Shown in pieces: positions 23,798-35,053 of a stretch of DNA of 64,000 nt. The stretch's first letter is position 1; every line of letters starts with the position of its first letter. Source of the stretch: Dipteronia dyeriana (taxonomy: Eukaryota > Streptophyta > Magnoliopsida > Sapindales > Sapindaceae). Position numbers and translations under genes: made by a program. The stretch lies in contig CM065302.1 of the NCBI GenBank assembly GCA_032871835.1, positions 5,207,094-5,271,093 on the forward strand, written 5' to 3'. The notes under the pieces were generated by a model. It searched no databases and had not been told where the DNA came from. It worked only from the letters and a program-made list of their open reading frames with translations.

Positions 23798-23897
23798 GAA
23801 GCTTTGCGAATGTACTATAGATACTCACGATAGCAAGTAACGACCAAACCGAAACGGTGCGAAAATACCAGAAACTTCGAATGATCCTTATAAATAA
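23798..23897 (+). promoter_or_regulatory. Heat-shock element and TATA box of class I sHSP copy A2
   Basis: GAAGCTTTGCGAA at 23798-23810 matches the three-unit heat-shock element except for one base of the middle unit. TTATAAATAACC lies near 23888-23899, before the ATG at 24020. Confidence 0.6.
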
Positions 23898-24019
23898 CCA
23901 ATTGCTTTCCTTTTCTCATTCAAAATTGTTCATTGAAAATCAAAGAATTAAACTCTTAGCCACCAAATTCAAGTTCCATTGAAGCTCAGTTCTGGTTCTT
24001 TGAGAATTTTTAACAATAT

Positions 24020-24519
24020 ATGGCGATGAATCCAAGCTTCTTCAGAAATCAAGGCAACAACAACCTCTTTGATCCCTTCTCTTTCGACATTTGGATCCCT
24101 TCTCTTTTGACGTTTGGGACCCTTTAAATGACTATTGTTTCCCTTTCATTTCCTTTAATCAGTTTCCTCGAGAAAACTCTGTTTTTGTCAGCACCCGTGT
24201 GGACTGGAAGGAGACCCTAGAAGCCCACATGATCAAGGCGGATCTTCCGGGGATGAAAAAAGAGGAAGTCAAGGTGGAGGCCGAAGACGACAGGGGGCTT
24301 CTTATTAGCGGAGAGAGGAATGCGGAGAAGAAAGACAAGAAAGACACTTGGCATCGAGTGGAGCGTAGCAGCGACAAGTTTTAGAGGAGATTCAGACTGC
24401 CGGAGAATGTGAAGATGGATCATATTGTAGCTTTGATGGAGAATGGTGTTCTCACTATCATTGTTCCCAAACAAGAAGCGAAGAAACCTGAGGTCAAGGC
24501 TATTGAAGTCTCTGGTTGA
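24020..24519 (+). pseudogene. Class I small heat-shock protein pseudogene, unit A copy 2
   Basis: The remnant spans a whole class I s[77 protein letters not shown], and an end like KAIEVSG. A 23-bp direct duplication (GATCCCTTCTCTTT..GACATTTG, about 24069-24114) shifts the frame early. A Ser codon in DKFSRRF has become TAG near 24382-24384. The 3' end, with the [15 protein letters not shown] stretch, is otherwise complete. Unit B (53525-53996) carries different lesions, so both copies broke after the A/B split. Confidence 0.93.
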
Positions 24520-24937
24520 GACTTGAGATTAGACTATCTGTTTTTCTTGCAAGTGTTTGATGTTATTGGGGGATGTATTTTTCTATGTAAGTGATGAGTT
24601 TGAGTAATGTATTGTAAATCTGATTTCAAAAATTGAAATAAAACTGTTTGGAGTTAAAATTTTATTTCCCATTGGGGAAAGAGAGAGAGAGAGAGCCATA
24701 AAAACACTACCATTAAAGCCTAAACAGGTTCCACTCTTTCAGTTCTAAATAGTTTTGATGAAAAATGACATTGATTCCAAATTATCTTTTGGTTGTCTCA
24801 GTTGGTTTGAATTTTGATGCTTTACTATATAAATACAAAGTTTAGGGCCCTGGCCAAATAGCAAGCAACCTTTCTTATGAGTGCTTAGGTAGGTTCAATT
24901 CCTGAATCAAATTCTTTTGATTTTAAAGAAACTGCGA

Positions 24938-25165
24938 TCACAAACTCAATTTTAAATGTCTAAAGTAACTAAATAAATCTTATTTCAGTTCTTCTCAAAC
25001 ACACGTTCTTTATAAAATGTAATTGATTTTAAAATCACTCATAAAAGTTCGTAAGTTTTGAACATGCCACTAACTTGCAATTTTTTTTTTTTTGTTGAGC
25101 AAAATTTTATCTTTACTAGATATCCAAGTTAAAAGTTTGTAAGTTGATCACCGTTGTACCAGAAC
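24938..25165. other. Old NSUN5 intron-11-like fragment, unit A
   Basis: Downstream of class I copy A2, GAACATGCCACTAACTTGCA, GAGCAAAATTTTATCTTTAC, AGTTTGTAAGTTG and TTGTACCAGA occur in the same order as GAACATGCACTATCTTGTAA, CTCAATTTTATCTTAAC, AGTTTGTAGTTGG and CTGCACCAGA in NSUN5-A exon 11/intron 11 (17945-18075). Unit B has the matching stretch (54405-54640). A better-preserved relative lies at 50547-50716. Confidence 0.55.
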
Positions 25166-25284
25166 TATTTTTTTTTAGGGAAAATTGCACTTAACTGCCT
25201 CCACCTTTGTTAAAATTACAATTAGATTGCACTTTTGCAAAACTGGCAAATGAATACATTTGATCAAACGTTGACCATTGTGTT

Positions 25285-27423
25285 TAGAGGTGTAAAAGAG
25301 GCGGGCCGGGCCAGCCTGGCCTGTTACTGTTCGAACCCCAAAACTCATTTGAGATACAGTGCTTCAATCTCTACTGAGCCAGAATCATTTACTTGACATA
25401 TTTGTAACATTTTACTCTAAATAAGATGCTTGAAAATCAATAAATACATAGATCAGATCGGATCAGACATACTCATATTCTGTTATTATTATTATTATTT
25501 ATTTTCTTTAATTTAAAATGATATTTATCTAAATATATATTTAAATATGTATATATTTAATAGGAATATTATCGATTTAATCCCTATATTTTTTGTTTGA
25601 TAATCTATTTCTTATTAACATATTTATTTTTTCATAAATCGGTCATTATGTTTTCTAAAACCGTTCAATTTTGTCTTTCTGTTGATGAACCGTTAGTCAA
25701 ATTAAACGGTTATAACGATATTTTTATCTTTAAACAATTATATAACAAATGTCAACATATAAATAAATAGAAAAAATAAATTTAAATAATAAAAATTAAA
25801 TTAATATATATATTCAAATTAAAAAAATTATAAACAAAACAATAATTAATAAATTATAAAAAATAGGAAAATAAAAAAATTAAAGCTAGAAACCAGCAAA
25901 AAAAAAAAAATAACACATGAATATGGAGTTTGAATCAATGCATACATTCACCCACAACCAGAAATAAAAAATAAAAGCAAGAACATCAAGAACAAATACC
26001 CAGAACGTCATCACTCATAAGTCATAACCCAGAAACAAAACTAATTGAATAGTCGGTGTGGTGGGTGGTGAGAGAAGAATCCATGACTTTCCCAAAACCC
26101 ATCAATTTTTTTCTTCTTCTTTCATTCATCGGTTCTACATCTGCTTCTCTCATCCTTCTTTCTTCTTCTTCTTCCTCACATTTCCTTTTCTAATATTGCC
26201 ATCCACTTCTCCCTAGAAACCCAGAAACCATTCATCCATTCAATTGTTGAGCTCAAGAAACCCAGAAACCATCATCACTCATAAGACCCATCGTCATCCC
26301 TATCCATAACAGCCACCCAGAAATCACTACCAAACATAGTTGAAATCGCACCAATCGCATAAGACAAAATCGAAGAGAGAAATTTTGCACAACAAAATCG
26401 AAATCGCACCACCACCCATCTTGAAATCGCACCAGTCAACTACCACCAAAACCCAAACACGAAATCGATGAAATCGCACCATCACCAAACCCAAAATCGC
26501 ACTAGACATCATAAGCATTTCAGAATTTATGTCTTCATTTCTTTTCTGATTTTATAGTTTTTGTTTTGCTTCAGATTTGGTGGGTTTTCGTTTGGGATTT
26601 TGATTAAGGGATATTTAGGGTTTTAATGATTGTTTTAATTTTTGTGGAGGATTCGAAATGATTGTGAATTGTGACCGAGAGTGTTGAAATAATGGGTTTC
26701 ATTTGGTGTTTTACGTTGGCAGAGGTAGGTCTAGTAGCTTTGCTACTATAATGGATGGAGATGTTGGTAGAGATGTTAGAATCCAATTTTTTTGCTATGA
26801 ACAAGGAAAGATGGAGATGTTGGTGGAGTCCAATCTCCAGATTGGATTTACACCACTCTTTTTTATATATTTTTTGTTTTTTTTTTTTTTTTTTTTCTTT
26901 TCAGTTTTTCAGTTTTTACTCCCTTTTTTTTTGTTAAATTCTATTTAATCTTCACCATCCATCCCAAAGATGAATGGTGGAGATAATTTTTTTTTTTTAA
27001 AGAAAATAAAAGTTTTCTTTCTATTCTATTATTTTTTAAAGAAATTAAAGGATCAGGGGTAATGATGTCATTTTGCTTTTTATGTGACCGTTGACCTTCA
27101 AAATTCCGTTCAAAAAGATCAAAATGAATGGTTTTTCAAAACATATGGTCCAATTCAGTGAAAAATGGATAAGTGAATAAAAAATAGATTATAAAAAAAA
27201 AATATGGACTAAATCAATAATACCCCTCTATAATATAATAATAATTTACTATGTGGGCCAGATTTTTCGGGTTCAGACCCGGTTAAGCCCTCATAGTAAT
27301 TTATAAAAGCTCAGCCCTTGTTCGGGCTTTGGGATATTAATCCCAAACCACATTTGGACTATCTACAGTACCAAGCCGAACCTGGACTGGGCTTGGGTCG
27401 GTCTGACCCTTTTGACACATCTA
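25285..27423. mobile_element. hAT-like element in a Tat-like LTR, interrupted by a Mutator-like element
   Basis: The ends TAGAGGTGTAAAAGAGG and CCCTTTTGACACATCTA are inverted repeats, flanked by an 8-bp target repeat ATTGTGTT/ATTGTGGT (25277-25284 and 27424-27431). The outer parts (25285-25562 and 27236-27423) match the 452-bp element of unit B (54753-55204). The middle is the nested Mutator-like element 25563-27226. No transposase is present. Confidence 0.82.
25563..27226. mobile_element. Second Mutator-like element, non-autonomous, unit A only
   Basis: A 1664-bp insert absent from unit B (empty site near 55012-55022). Its ends are inverted repeats of at least 115 bp: GGAATATTATCGATTTAATC at the left and, read inward from the right, GGGGTATTATTGATTTAGTC. 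It is flanked by a degenerate 9-bp repeat TATTTAATA/TCTATAATA. The interior includes a pyrimidine-rich block and repeats of GAAATCGCACCA (about 26340-26505), more GC-rich than the ends. No transposase or known domain was seen. Confidence 0.82.
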
Positions 27424-27431
27424 ATTGTGGT

Positions 27432-28019
27432 AGTCAAAAATGACTTATGGGCCCTATGTTTAAAGCCCATCAACGATTTCGAGTCAGGCCTTGGTTAGAC
27501 CCAATTGATCCGGGTCGACATGCTAGAATTACCATTTGACATGGTCACTCACCTGCTTCAAATGAACCACTGAAATCATGGATAACACTTTACCAGTTTA
27601 AAGTGGTAAAATGATGATAAGATTCCTTGAAATCCTAACTTGAAATCCGATCAGGATTTCAGGGATATTCCCCAAGAGTTCCCCAATGTCCATATGGTTC
27701 TGAGAAGTCTATAAATAAGACCATTCCCTCACTGAAAGGGGATTATGATATTTCTTTACATCGTTAAAGCTTTTCTGTCCTGAAACTCTGCCAAAATATA
27801 AACTCCGGCCACCAAAATACTCCCATTAGATAAATTCGATCACTTATATTTTTCCATTCAGCCCAAGTGCACATAAGGCCTAAAGATCCAACACCTCAGT
27901 CTTTTCTTTCTTCCTCTCATTTTTCTTGTTTGTTTTCATCTTTTTTTTTACAGGTTTTCAAAGCAGTCGTCGAATTCGATTCGATTGATTAGACCAAGTT
28001 GCTTAGGTTTATATATATG
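27432..28019 (+). mobile_element. Tat-like LTR fragment, unit A
   Basis: This matches unit B 55213-55746: it holds the TATA-like CTATAAATAAGACCATTCCC, a pyrimidine-rich tract and GAATTCGATTCGATTGATTA. It stops at CTTAGGTTTA where B continues to the LTR end and primer site. The hAT-like element sits near its left end. Confidence 0.65.
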
Positions 28020-28485
28020 TATATATTATGTTTTCAGTTTTTTCAGTTTTTACTTTTTGTTGTTGTTAAATTCTATTTAATCTTGACCATCCATCCCAAA
28101 GATGAATGGCGGAGATAATTATTTTTTTAAAGAAAATAAAAGTTTTATTTCTATTCTATTATTTTTTAAAGAAATTAAAGGATCAGGGGTAAAGATGTCA
28201 TTTTGCTTTTTCTGTGACCATTGACCGCCAAAATTCGGACCAGAGGGATCAAAATGAGTGGTTTTTCAAAACATATGGTCCAATTTAGTGAAAAATGGAT
28301 AAGTGAGTAAAAAATAGATTATAAAAAAACATAGGGACTAAATCAATAATACCCCTATATAATTTAATAATAATTTACTATGTGGGCTAGATTTTTCGGG
28401 TTTAGACCCGGTTAAGCTCTTATAGTAATTTATAAAATCTCAGCCCTTGTTCGGGCTTTGGGATATTAATCCCAGACCTAGTTTG
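28020..28485. repeat. Diverged second copy of the Mutator-like/hAT 3' end
   Basis: About 28032-28480 repeats 26895-27350 with many substitutions. It includes CCATCCATCCCAAAGATGAA, AAAGGATCAGGGGTAA, ACTAAATCAATAATACCCC and CAGCCCTTGTTCGGGCTTTG. The divergence rules out a very recent duplication. It ends exactly where the 8-kb LTR retrotransposon begins. Confidence 0.8.
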
Positions 28486-30260
28486 TGACAGGACCCACCC
28501 CGACTCCTCTCTTGAGATCGAGGGAGGCCCTGTGGGTTGTCCCGACTCCTCTCTTGAGTACGAGGGAAACCATGTGGGCTCTACTTTTTGCTAGCATGAT
28601 AAAAGGACCTACTAAGATTTTCTATAGGAAATACTTGCTATTAAACAAACAAAATGTAAGGAGTGCAAAATGTACATAATTGCAATTCCTTTTCTTAATT
28701 TCTCGTTCGTTACAAAAAGGGTCAAAAAATGACCGATCAGACACAAAACCGACCACTTAAAAAAAAACTACTAAGTAGTCAGTCCATCTAAAGTGGGAAC
28801 CGAACAGGCCGAGTAAGAAATCCGAGTAGGCCGAGTATACCGAATAGGCCATGTGGGCCGAGTAGACCGAATAGGCCATGTGGGCCGAGTAGGTCAAGTG
28901 GGCCGAATAGGTCAAGTAGGCCGAGTAGGCCGAACAGACCGAGTAGAATTCCGTCTACGTTCTGACCATGCCTACCCTCCAGACCTCTGTACAGTCCCAA
29001 CCATGCCTACCATCCCGACGATGCCTACCGTCCCGACCATGCCTATCTCATATTTCTAAATATGTACAGGAAAATTTACAATGCATGACTTTATGCTTCA
29101 TGATATCATCGAGTGGCCCCCCTCAAAACTTCTGAGTCCGCACAACCAAGCAGCTATCTGAATAAAATTTTAAGAGTGAAAGGATGAGCGCTAACGCCCA
29201 GTGAGTGAATGAAAGCCTTTAAAAACACTTTTCTAAATCACTTTATAATAAGCATTCAGCAATACATGGTATAAAATAATATATCTACTTTCATACTTAA
29301 TAAACTGAATACTGAATGCATCACTTTTCTGAACAAGAGTAAGATACTTTATAAAATCTTAATCTCCACCAAATTCGTACCGGGGATATCCTCCATACGT
29401 AAGCCGAAATACATTCGGGCGAACGCCGAGTCATGAATAACTTCTGGTCATACCCGTGCAGAGCGACTCAATTACTCTTTCTCTGGTCATGCTCGGGCAG
29501 AACGACTCTCTGGTCATACAAGTGCAGAGCGACTCTATTACTCTCTCTGGTCATGCACTTGCAGAGCGATTCATGACATACACGTGTAGAACGACCTCAA
29601 AAGCCAACCATAATCTTAACTGGGGAAGGGTACATGGTGCTTTTGTAGAAATCATAATCTCTTCTGAGTAATTCATAAAAATAATATACTGATTCTGAAT
29701 GCTAATATAAGCATAAAACATATACTTTCAGTTCTCTATATCATCACCATCAATCATAAAAAGCAATAAAAGGCTTAAAAGATTTGCAACAATTAATCTT
29801 AATCATCAAACTGGAAACTTTTGAATTAAAACAAAACTGAAATTTAATTCACTCACAACTTAGACGTCAAGCTTAATTCAGACTGGGTATGCTAGGTTCT
29901 CTTCGTCTTCTTTCCCTAACAATCACAAGATCCAATTATAAACTGGATATCAAAGAAGAATCAACTAAAATCTATAATCACGAGAGATAGCTTCACTGAC
30001 TTCTTCTCTTTCCTTTCTTCTCTTTCTTTTCTTCCGCTGGATTCTATTGCTTTCTAGCTCTCACCACTTTAATCCTCATATATTTATACTTATGGAAGGA
30101 CACGACTGAAGTTGTGAGCTAATTAACCAAGCTCACAGCTGCCTGTCAGCCATGCATTTCACTTAAGCTTACTCACCTGATGCCTTTCTGCTTCACGCTT
30201 ATCTTTTTTTTTTTTTTAATTGGGCCTTTCAATTGGGCCAAGTTGACATTGGGTGTTACA
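28486..30260 (-). repeat. Complete 3' LTR of the chromovirus-type element
   Basis: 1775 bp, starting TGTAACACCC and ending CCTGTCA on the minus strand. A TATA-like TATAAATATA lies near 30078-30087 about 175 bp into the LTR. It contains two degenerate minisatellites: a roughly 10-bp GGCCGAGTAG unit (28805-28945) and four to five copies of CTGGTCAT...GCAGAGCGACTC (29446-29590). The last 1.46 kb aligns closely with the 5' LTR. Confidence 0.92.
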
Positions 30261-30295
30261 ATTCACCCATAATATAAGAATTTCGTCCTCGAAAT

Positions 30296-31480
30296 TTACT
30301 TACTTAGCCGAAACAGATGGGGATACTGAGTCCGTATATGATCTTCATGTTCCCAAGTCCCCTCCTCCACTACATGATTTCTCCATAACACTTTTACAAG
30401 AGGAATAACCTTAGTACGTAATACTTGTTCCCTTCTATCTAGAATCTCAATAGGTTCCTCTTCATAAGTCAAATCTTCTCTTAACTTTACTGGTTGCTTG
30501 GTTAAAACATACGTAGGGTCGAATATATATTTTCGAAGCATAGGAACATGAAATACATCATGAATTCTTGAAAGTTCTGAAGGCAACGCTAAACGATATG
30601 CCACTACTCCTACTCGGGCAATGATTTCATACGGACCAATGTATTGTGGACTTAACTTACCACGTCTTCCAAATCGAAGTATACCTTTCCAAGGCGAAAT
30701 TCGTAAGAATACATAGTCACCTACTTTAAATTCAAGTTCCCTTCTCCGCTTATCTGTATAGCTTTTCTGTCTATCTTGAGCAACCTTTAATCTGTCTCTG
30801 ATTATTTTGATCTTTTCTGTTGTGACTTGAACAAGTTCTGGACCTAACAACTTTCTCTCGCCTACTTCATCCCAACACACTGGTGTTTTGCATTTTCTCC
30901 CATACAGAGCTTCATAAGGTGCCATTTCGATGCTAGCTTGATAACTATTATTGTAGGTAAATTCTATCAAAGGTATATGTACATCCCAACTACCTTTGAA
31001 ATCCATTACACACACCCGAAGCATATCCTCTAATGTCTGAATAGTACGTTCTGATTGACCATCAGTCTGTGGGTGAAAAGCAGTACTAAAATGTAATCTA
31101 GTTCCCAAAGCTTCTTGTAAACTGGGCCAAAATCTAGATGTAAACCGAGGATCTCTATCTGACACTATGGATACTGGTGCGCCATGAAGACGAACTATTT
31201 CATCCACATAAATTTTGGCTAATCTGTCTAGAGAGTAAGTAATACCAATTGGCAGAAAATGTACAGACTTTGTAAGTCGATCAACAATCACCCATACACT
31301 GTCGTGACCATTCTAACTACGAGGAAGTCCTACCACAAAATCCATGGTAACATGTTCCCATTTCCATTCGGGAATAGGCAGTGGTTGTGATAGTCCTGCG
31401 GGTTTCTGATGTTCTGCCTTGACTTGCTGACAAATCAAACATTTAGAGACGAATTCTGCTATCTCTCTTTTCATACCTTG
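30296..31480 (-). pseudogene. Retrotransposon integrase with chromodomain, one internal stop
   Basis: The open part (31291-30296, 331 residues) starts just after a TAG in GLPRS.NGHDSVWVIVDR. It retains the D-D-E triad: Asp in IVDRLTKSVHF, Asp in VSDRDPRF, and Glu in PQTDGQSERTIQ. After the GPY-like stretch LSPQYIGPYEI the tail (YEEEPIEILDRRE, VKVLWRNH, EGTWE) is a chromodomain, which in chromoviruses steers integration to particular chromatin (family knowledge). Upstream to 31480 the HHCC zinc finger is visible (CLICQQVKAEHQKPAG). It is preceded by a stop where HNWWQG is expected. Confidence 0.93.
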
Positions 31481-32326
31481 CTACCAGTTATGCTCTTTCA
31501 AAGTACGATACAACTTAGTACTTCCTGGCATTGCATAAGCTGAAGAGTGAGCTTCTTCTAAAATTTCATTATTGAGTTCCTTAATGTTTGGTACACATAG
31601 TCGGTTACCTAGAACCAATTTGCCATCACTTCTTACTACAAAATCAGCTCGTAAGCTTTTTTGCACCTCTCCCTTCAATTTAACTAAATAAGAATCTTGA
31701 GTTTGTAATTCCCGTATACGATTAATCAAAATAGGTCTAACCTGAAAGGTAGCCAGTAATGCTCCACAATCTCGTGCTTCTAGCTTAACTCTCAACATTC
31801 TTAATTCAGCTAATAAAGGAAGCTGAAGATGATTTACTTTCCAATTCATCCTTAAATGAGCCATATAACTTGAAGACTTTCTACTGAGTGCATCTGCCAC
31901 CACATTAGCCTTACCAGGATGATATTCAATCTTACGGTCATAATCTTTAATCAACTCAATCCATCTTCTCTGTCTTAAATTCAGTTCTTTTTGAGTGAAA
32001 AGATATTGTAAGCTTTTATGATCTGTATAAATCTGACAAGTAACTCTATATAAGTAATGTCTCCAAATTTTCAGTGCAAACACCACTGCAGCAAGCTCTA
32101 GATCATGAGTTGGGTAATTCCGTTCATGCTTCTTTAATTTTCTTGATGCATAAGCTATCACTTTCCCATGTTGCATCAAAACGTAACCCAAACCATGTTT
32201 AGATGCATCACCGTAAACAATAAATCCATCACTTCTGGTTGGGAGAGCAAGTATTGGAGCAGAAGTCAATCTCTTCTTGAGTTCTTGAAAACTCTTTTCA
32301 CAAGCTTCTGACCACTCAAACTTCAC
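31481..32326 (-). pseudogene. Retrotransposon RNase H region
   Basis: A 281-residue open stretch holds the RT connection ([19 protein letters not shown]) and RNase [17 protein letters not shown] with the first catalytic Asp, [18 protein letters not shown] with Glu, [12 protein letters not shown] with Asp, and [10 protein letters not shown] with the final Asp. RNase H removes the RNA strand during reverse transcription. It ends at a TAG within the zinc-finger linker HNW.QG, so the polyprotein is broken here. Confidence 0.93.
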
Positions 32327-33248
32327 ATCCTTCTGAGTTAATCTTGTTAACGGTGAAGCTATTTTAGAAAATCTCTCTACAAATCTTCGATAGTAACTTG
32401 CTAATTTCGGTCACACTAATTGGTCGTTCCCAATTCACTATAGCTTCAACTTTTTGAGGATCAACATACATACCATCACCAGAAATCACATGGCCCAAAA
32501 ATGTAACTCTATCGAGCTAGAATTGACACTTACTAAATTTGGCATAAAGTTGATTCTCTCACAGGACTTGTAGAATAATCTCTAAATGCTTTGTATGCTC
32601 CACATCATCCTTAGAATAAATCAAAATGTTATCAATGAATACGATAAAAAATTTGTCTAGATAAGGATGAAATACCTTATTCATCAAATCCATAAAAGCT
32701 GCTGGAGCATTTGTTAATCCAAATGGCATAACTAGAAACTCATAATGCCCATAACGAGTTCTGAAAGCGGTCTTTGGTATATCACAATTTCTAATCCTCA
32801 ATTGGTGATAACCTGTTTGTAAATCTATCTTGGAGAATACCTTTGATCCCTGAAGCTGATCGAATAAGTCATCAATATATGATAGTGGGTATTTATTACG
32901 CACCGTTGCTTTATTCAATTGCCGGTAATCGATGCATAAACGTAACGTTCCATCTTTCTTCTTAACAAACAGAACTGGCGCTCCCCATAGGAACACACTA
33001 GGTTTAATAAAATTCTTGTTCACCAGTTCTTATAATTGAATCTTAAACTCTTTCAATTTGGTTGGAGCCATTCTATAAGGTGGAATAGAAATCGGGGTTG
33101 TGCCTGGGACCAAATCTATCACAAACTCAATGTCTCTATCTGGTGGTAATCCATGAAGATCTTCCGAAAATACATCTAAAAATTTCTTTACCACCGATAT
33201 ATCTTCTAATTTTACCTCCTTATCCCGAGTATCAATTACATAAGCCAA
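32327..33248 (-). pseudogene. Retrotransposon reverse transcriptase, mutated catalytic site
   Basis: RT fingers and palm are clear: [71 protein letters not shown]. The YxDD-type box reads FIDNILIYS: the second catalytic Asp is Asn. A TGA follows at ILQVL., a TAG replaces Trp a few codons later, and a short deletion near 32395-32410 removes the usual RSFLGL stretch and shifts the frame. An in-frame stop also separates the N-terminal part (33248-33030) from the palm. The enzyme cannot be functional. Confidence 0.92.
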
Positions 33249-33350
33249 ATAAGCTGAACATTGATTCCTGAGTAACCGTCGGACAGTGATAACATAAATG
33301 ACACAAGAAGGAAGAATCTGACGTTCACCACAGAAAATAATATCCGACTC

Positions 33351-34812
33351 TCATTGAAGTGTAAATTTTACCTCATTTCGAAAACAATCTACAGTAGCAT
33401 GGTGTATAGCTAGCCAATCCATTCCCAAGATAACATCAAAGTCGTGTATATCAAGCGGAATTAAATCAACATGTAGCTCATGCTTACCGACTATAACCTT
33501 ACTGTTTCTATATATATTCTCAGCCAATAAAGATTCACCAGTAGGTGTAGCCACTACCATACTAGAATCTAATGGACTTGATTCTACATCCGCATACACC
33601 ATAAAAGATCGAGATACAAAAGAATGAGTAGATCCAGGATCAATGAGGATATGAGCATCGTGGCCAAAAATTGTTAACGTACCTGTAACGACATCTAGAG
33701 TGGTCTCGGTATCTTGCTGAGTCATAGCAAAAACCCTTGCCTGAGTACGAGGTCTACCCGACTGACCTTTATGTTGGTTGCCTCCAACCCTTGCTATGCT
33801 AACTTGGGTTTTCCCTGTAGTTGTAGATCCTCCTACTCGAGATCCCATTTGCCCTTGAATCTGACCAGTGCCACTTGGCATTGGTTGAAAACCTATCTTT
33901 CTTTCTTCATTGCCTCTCTGAACTAACTCGGGGCAATCTCTTTTTAAATGACCAGATTGCCCACATTGATAACAACCTGATCTCCCCCAAATGACACTCC
34001 CCATCATGGTGTTTTCCACAAGTCGAACATAGAGGACGTCAACTTCTACCCATACTAACACTTGGTTGCCGACTACCCATTGGCTGCTGGATTGAGGCTT
34101 GGCTTGAACCAGGTCCACGACTCTGTTGATAATTACTAGTCTGACCTGAAAAACTGCCTATTGCCTTAGGTATTTTGCCATAAGAGCCTCCTACTGACCA
34201 GTTACCACGTTTTTGCTTTTGCTGTTCAAATCTGCGAGAGTCATTAAGGCCTCTCTCCACTCTCAATGCAGCTACAAACAACTTACCAAACTCAACATGT
34301 CCCGAAGTAGTCACTATTGTCTTAATTTCCGATCGAAGTCCATCTTCAAATTTTCTACACTTATTTTCTTCATCAGTGACTACATATGGAGCAACCCTCG
34401 AAAGTTCCGTAAATTTCTTCTCATACTCTTCTACTGTCATAGATCCCTGTACTAGTTTAAAAAATTCAGATCTTTTCAAATCTTGATAGAAACGGGGATA
34501 ATAATGATCATTAAATTGCTTCTTAAAATCCTCCCAAGTAATTCCTTATGGAGTTCTTCGTTGAACTGAGGCCCACCAATCTTATGCTTTTTCCTTTAAT
34601 AAAAACGTAGCAAAAGAAACCTTCTGTTCATCGGTGCACCTCATAACTTCAAATACACGTTCTAGTTCATTCAACCAAGAACTAACACTATCTGGATCTC
34701 CTGTTCCATCAAAATTCATAGCTCCCAACTTTCGTACACGCTCAATTGAATTTTCAGGCACTCGCGTTTGGTACTGGACCATCGCAGTTAATAGTTCTGC
34801 AATTCTATCCAT
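33351..34812 (-). pseudogene. Retrotransposon gag, zinc knuckle and protease
   Basis: Gag opens MDRIAELLTAMVQYQ at 34812, with PDSVSSWLNELERVFEV and MTVEEYEKKFTELSR typical of plant chromovirus capsid. It is interrupted by stops at 34582-34584 and near 34540. After a Gln/Gly/Ser-rich linker a CCHC knuckle CYQCGQSGHLKRDC lies in another frame, showing a frameshift near 34040-34118. The aspartic protease follows with LIDPGSTHSFVS as active-site loop and VILGMDWL, both typical of the family. It ends at 33351. Confidence 0.9.
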
Positions 34813-35037
34813 TGGTTCCTCCCTAGGTTCTGGTACATGTGGCTGAGCTATAGGTGGTTGAAGGTGTGATTCTATCTTGTTTTCACCTTAGTTACCACTC
34901 CTCTCTCCAAGGTCAGCTACCGGTCTTGTGCGTAGGTGGCCAACTCAACGCATGATGCTGTTACAAAATCAGAGTTATGCTTAAATGCATGAAACTAAAT
35001 GCAAACAATTACTGTGGTCTAAGGAATTATAAAACCA

Positions 35038-35051
35038 GGCTTTGATACCAA
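35038..35051 (-). other. Primer-binding site of the chromovirus-type element
   Basis: Three bases after the 5' LTR end (CCCGTCA) the minus strand reads TGGTATCAAAGCC. This matches the initiator-Met tRNA type primer site TGGTATCAGAGCC except for one base. Confidence 0.8.
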
Positions 35052-35053
35052 GT

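Noticed and set aside
28805..28945. Regular GGCCGAGTAG words that might suggest a CRISPR-like array
   Set aside because: The unit is only about 10 bp with no spacers, it occurs in both LTRs, and the window is a plant genome. It is an LTR minisatellite.
33714..34455. Plus-strand frames across the retrotransposon gag region
   Set aside because: They are opposite-strand shadows of the minus-strand gag/protease sequence.
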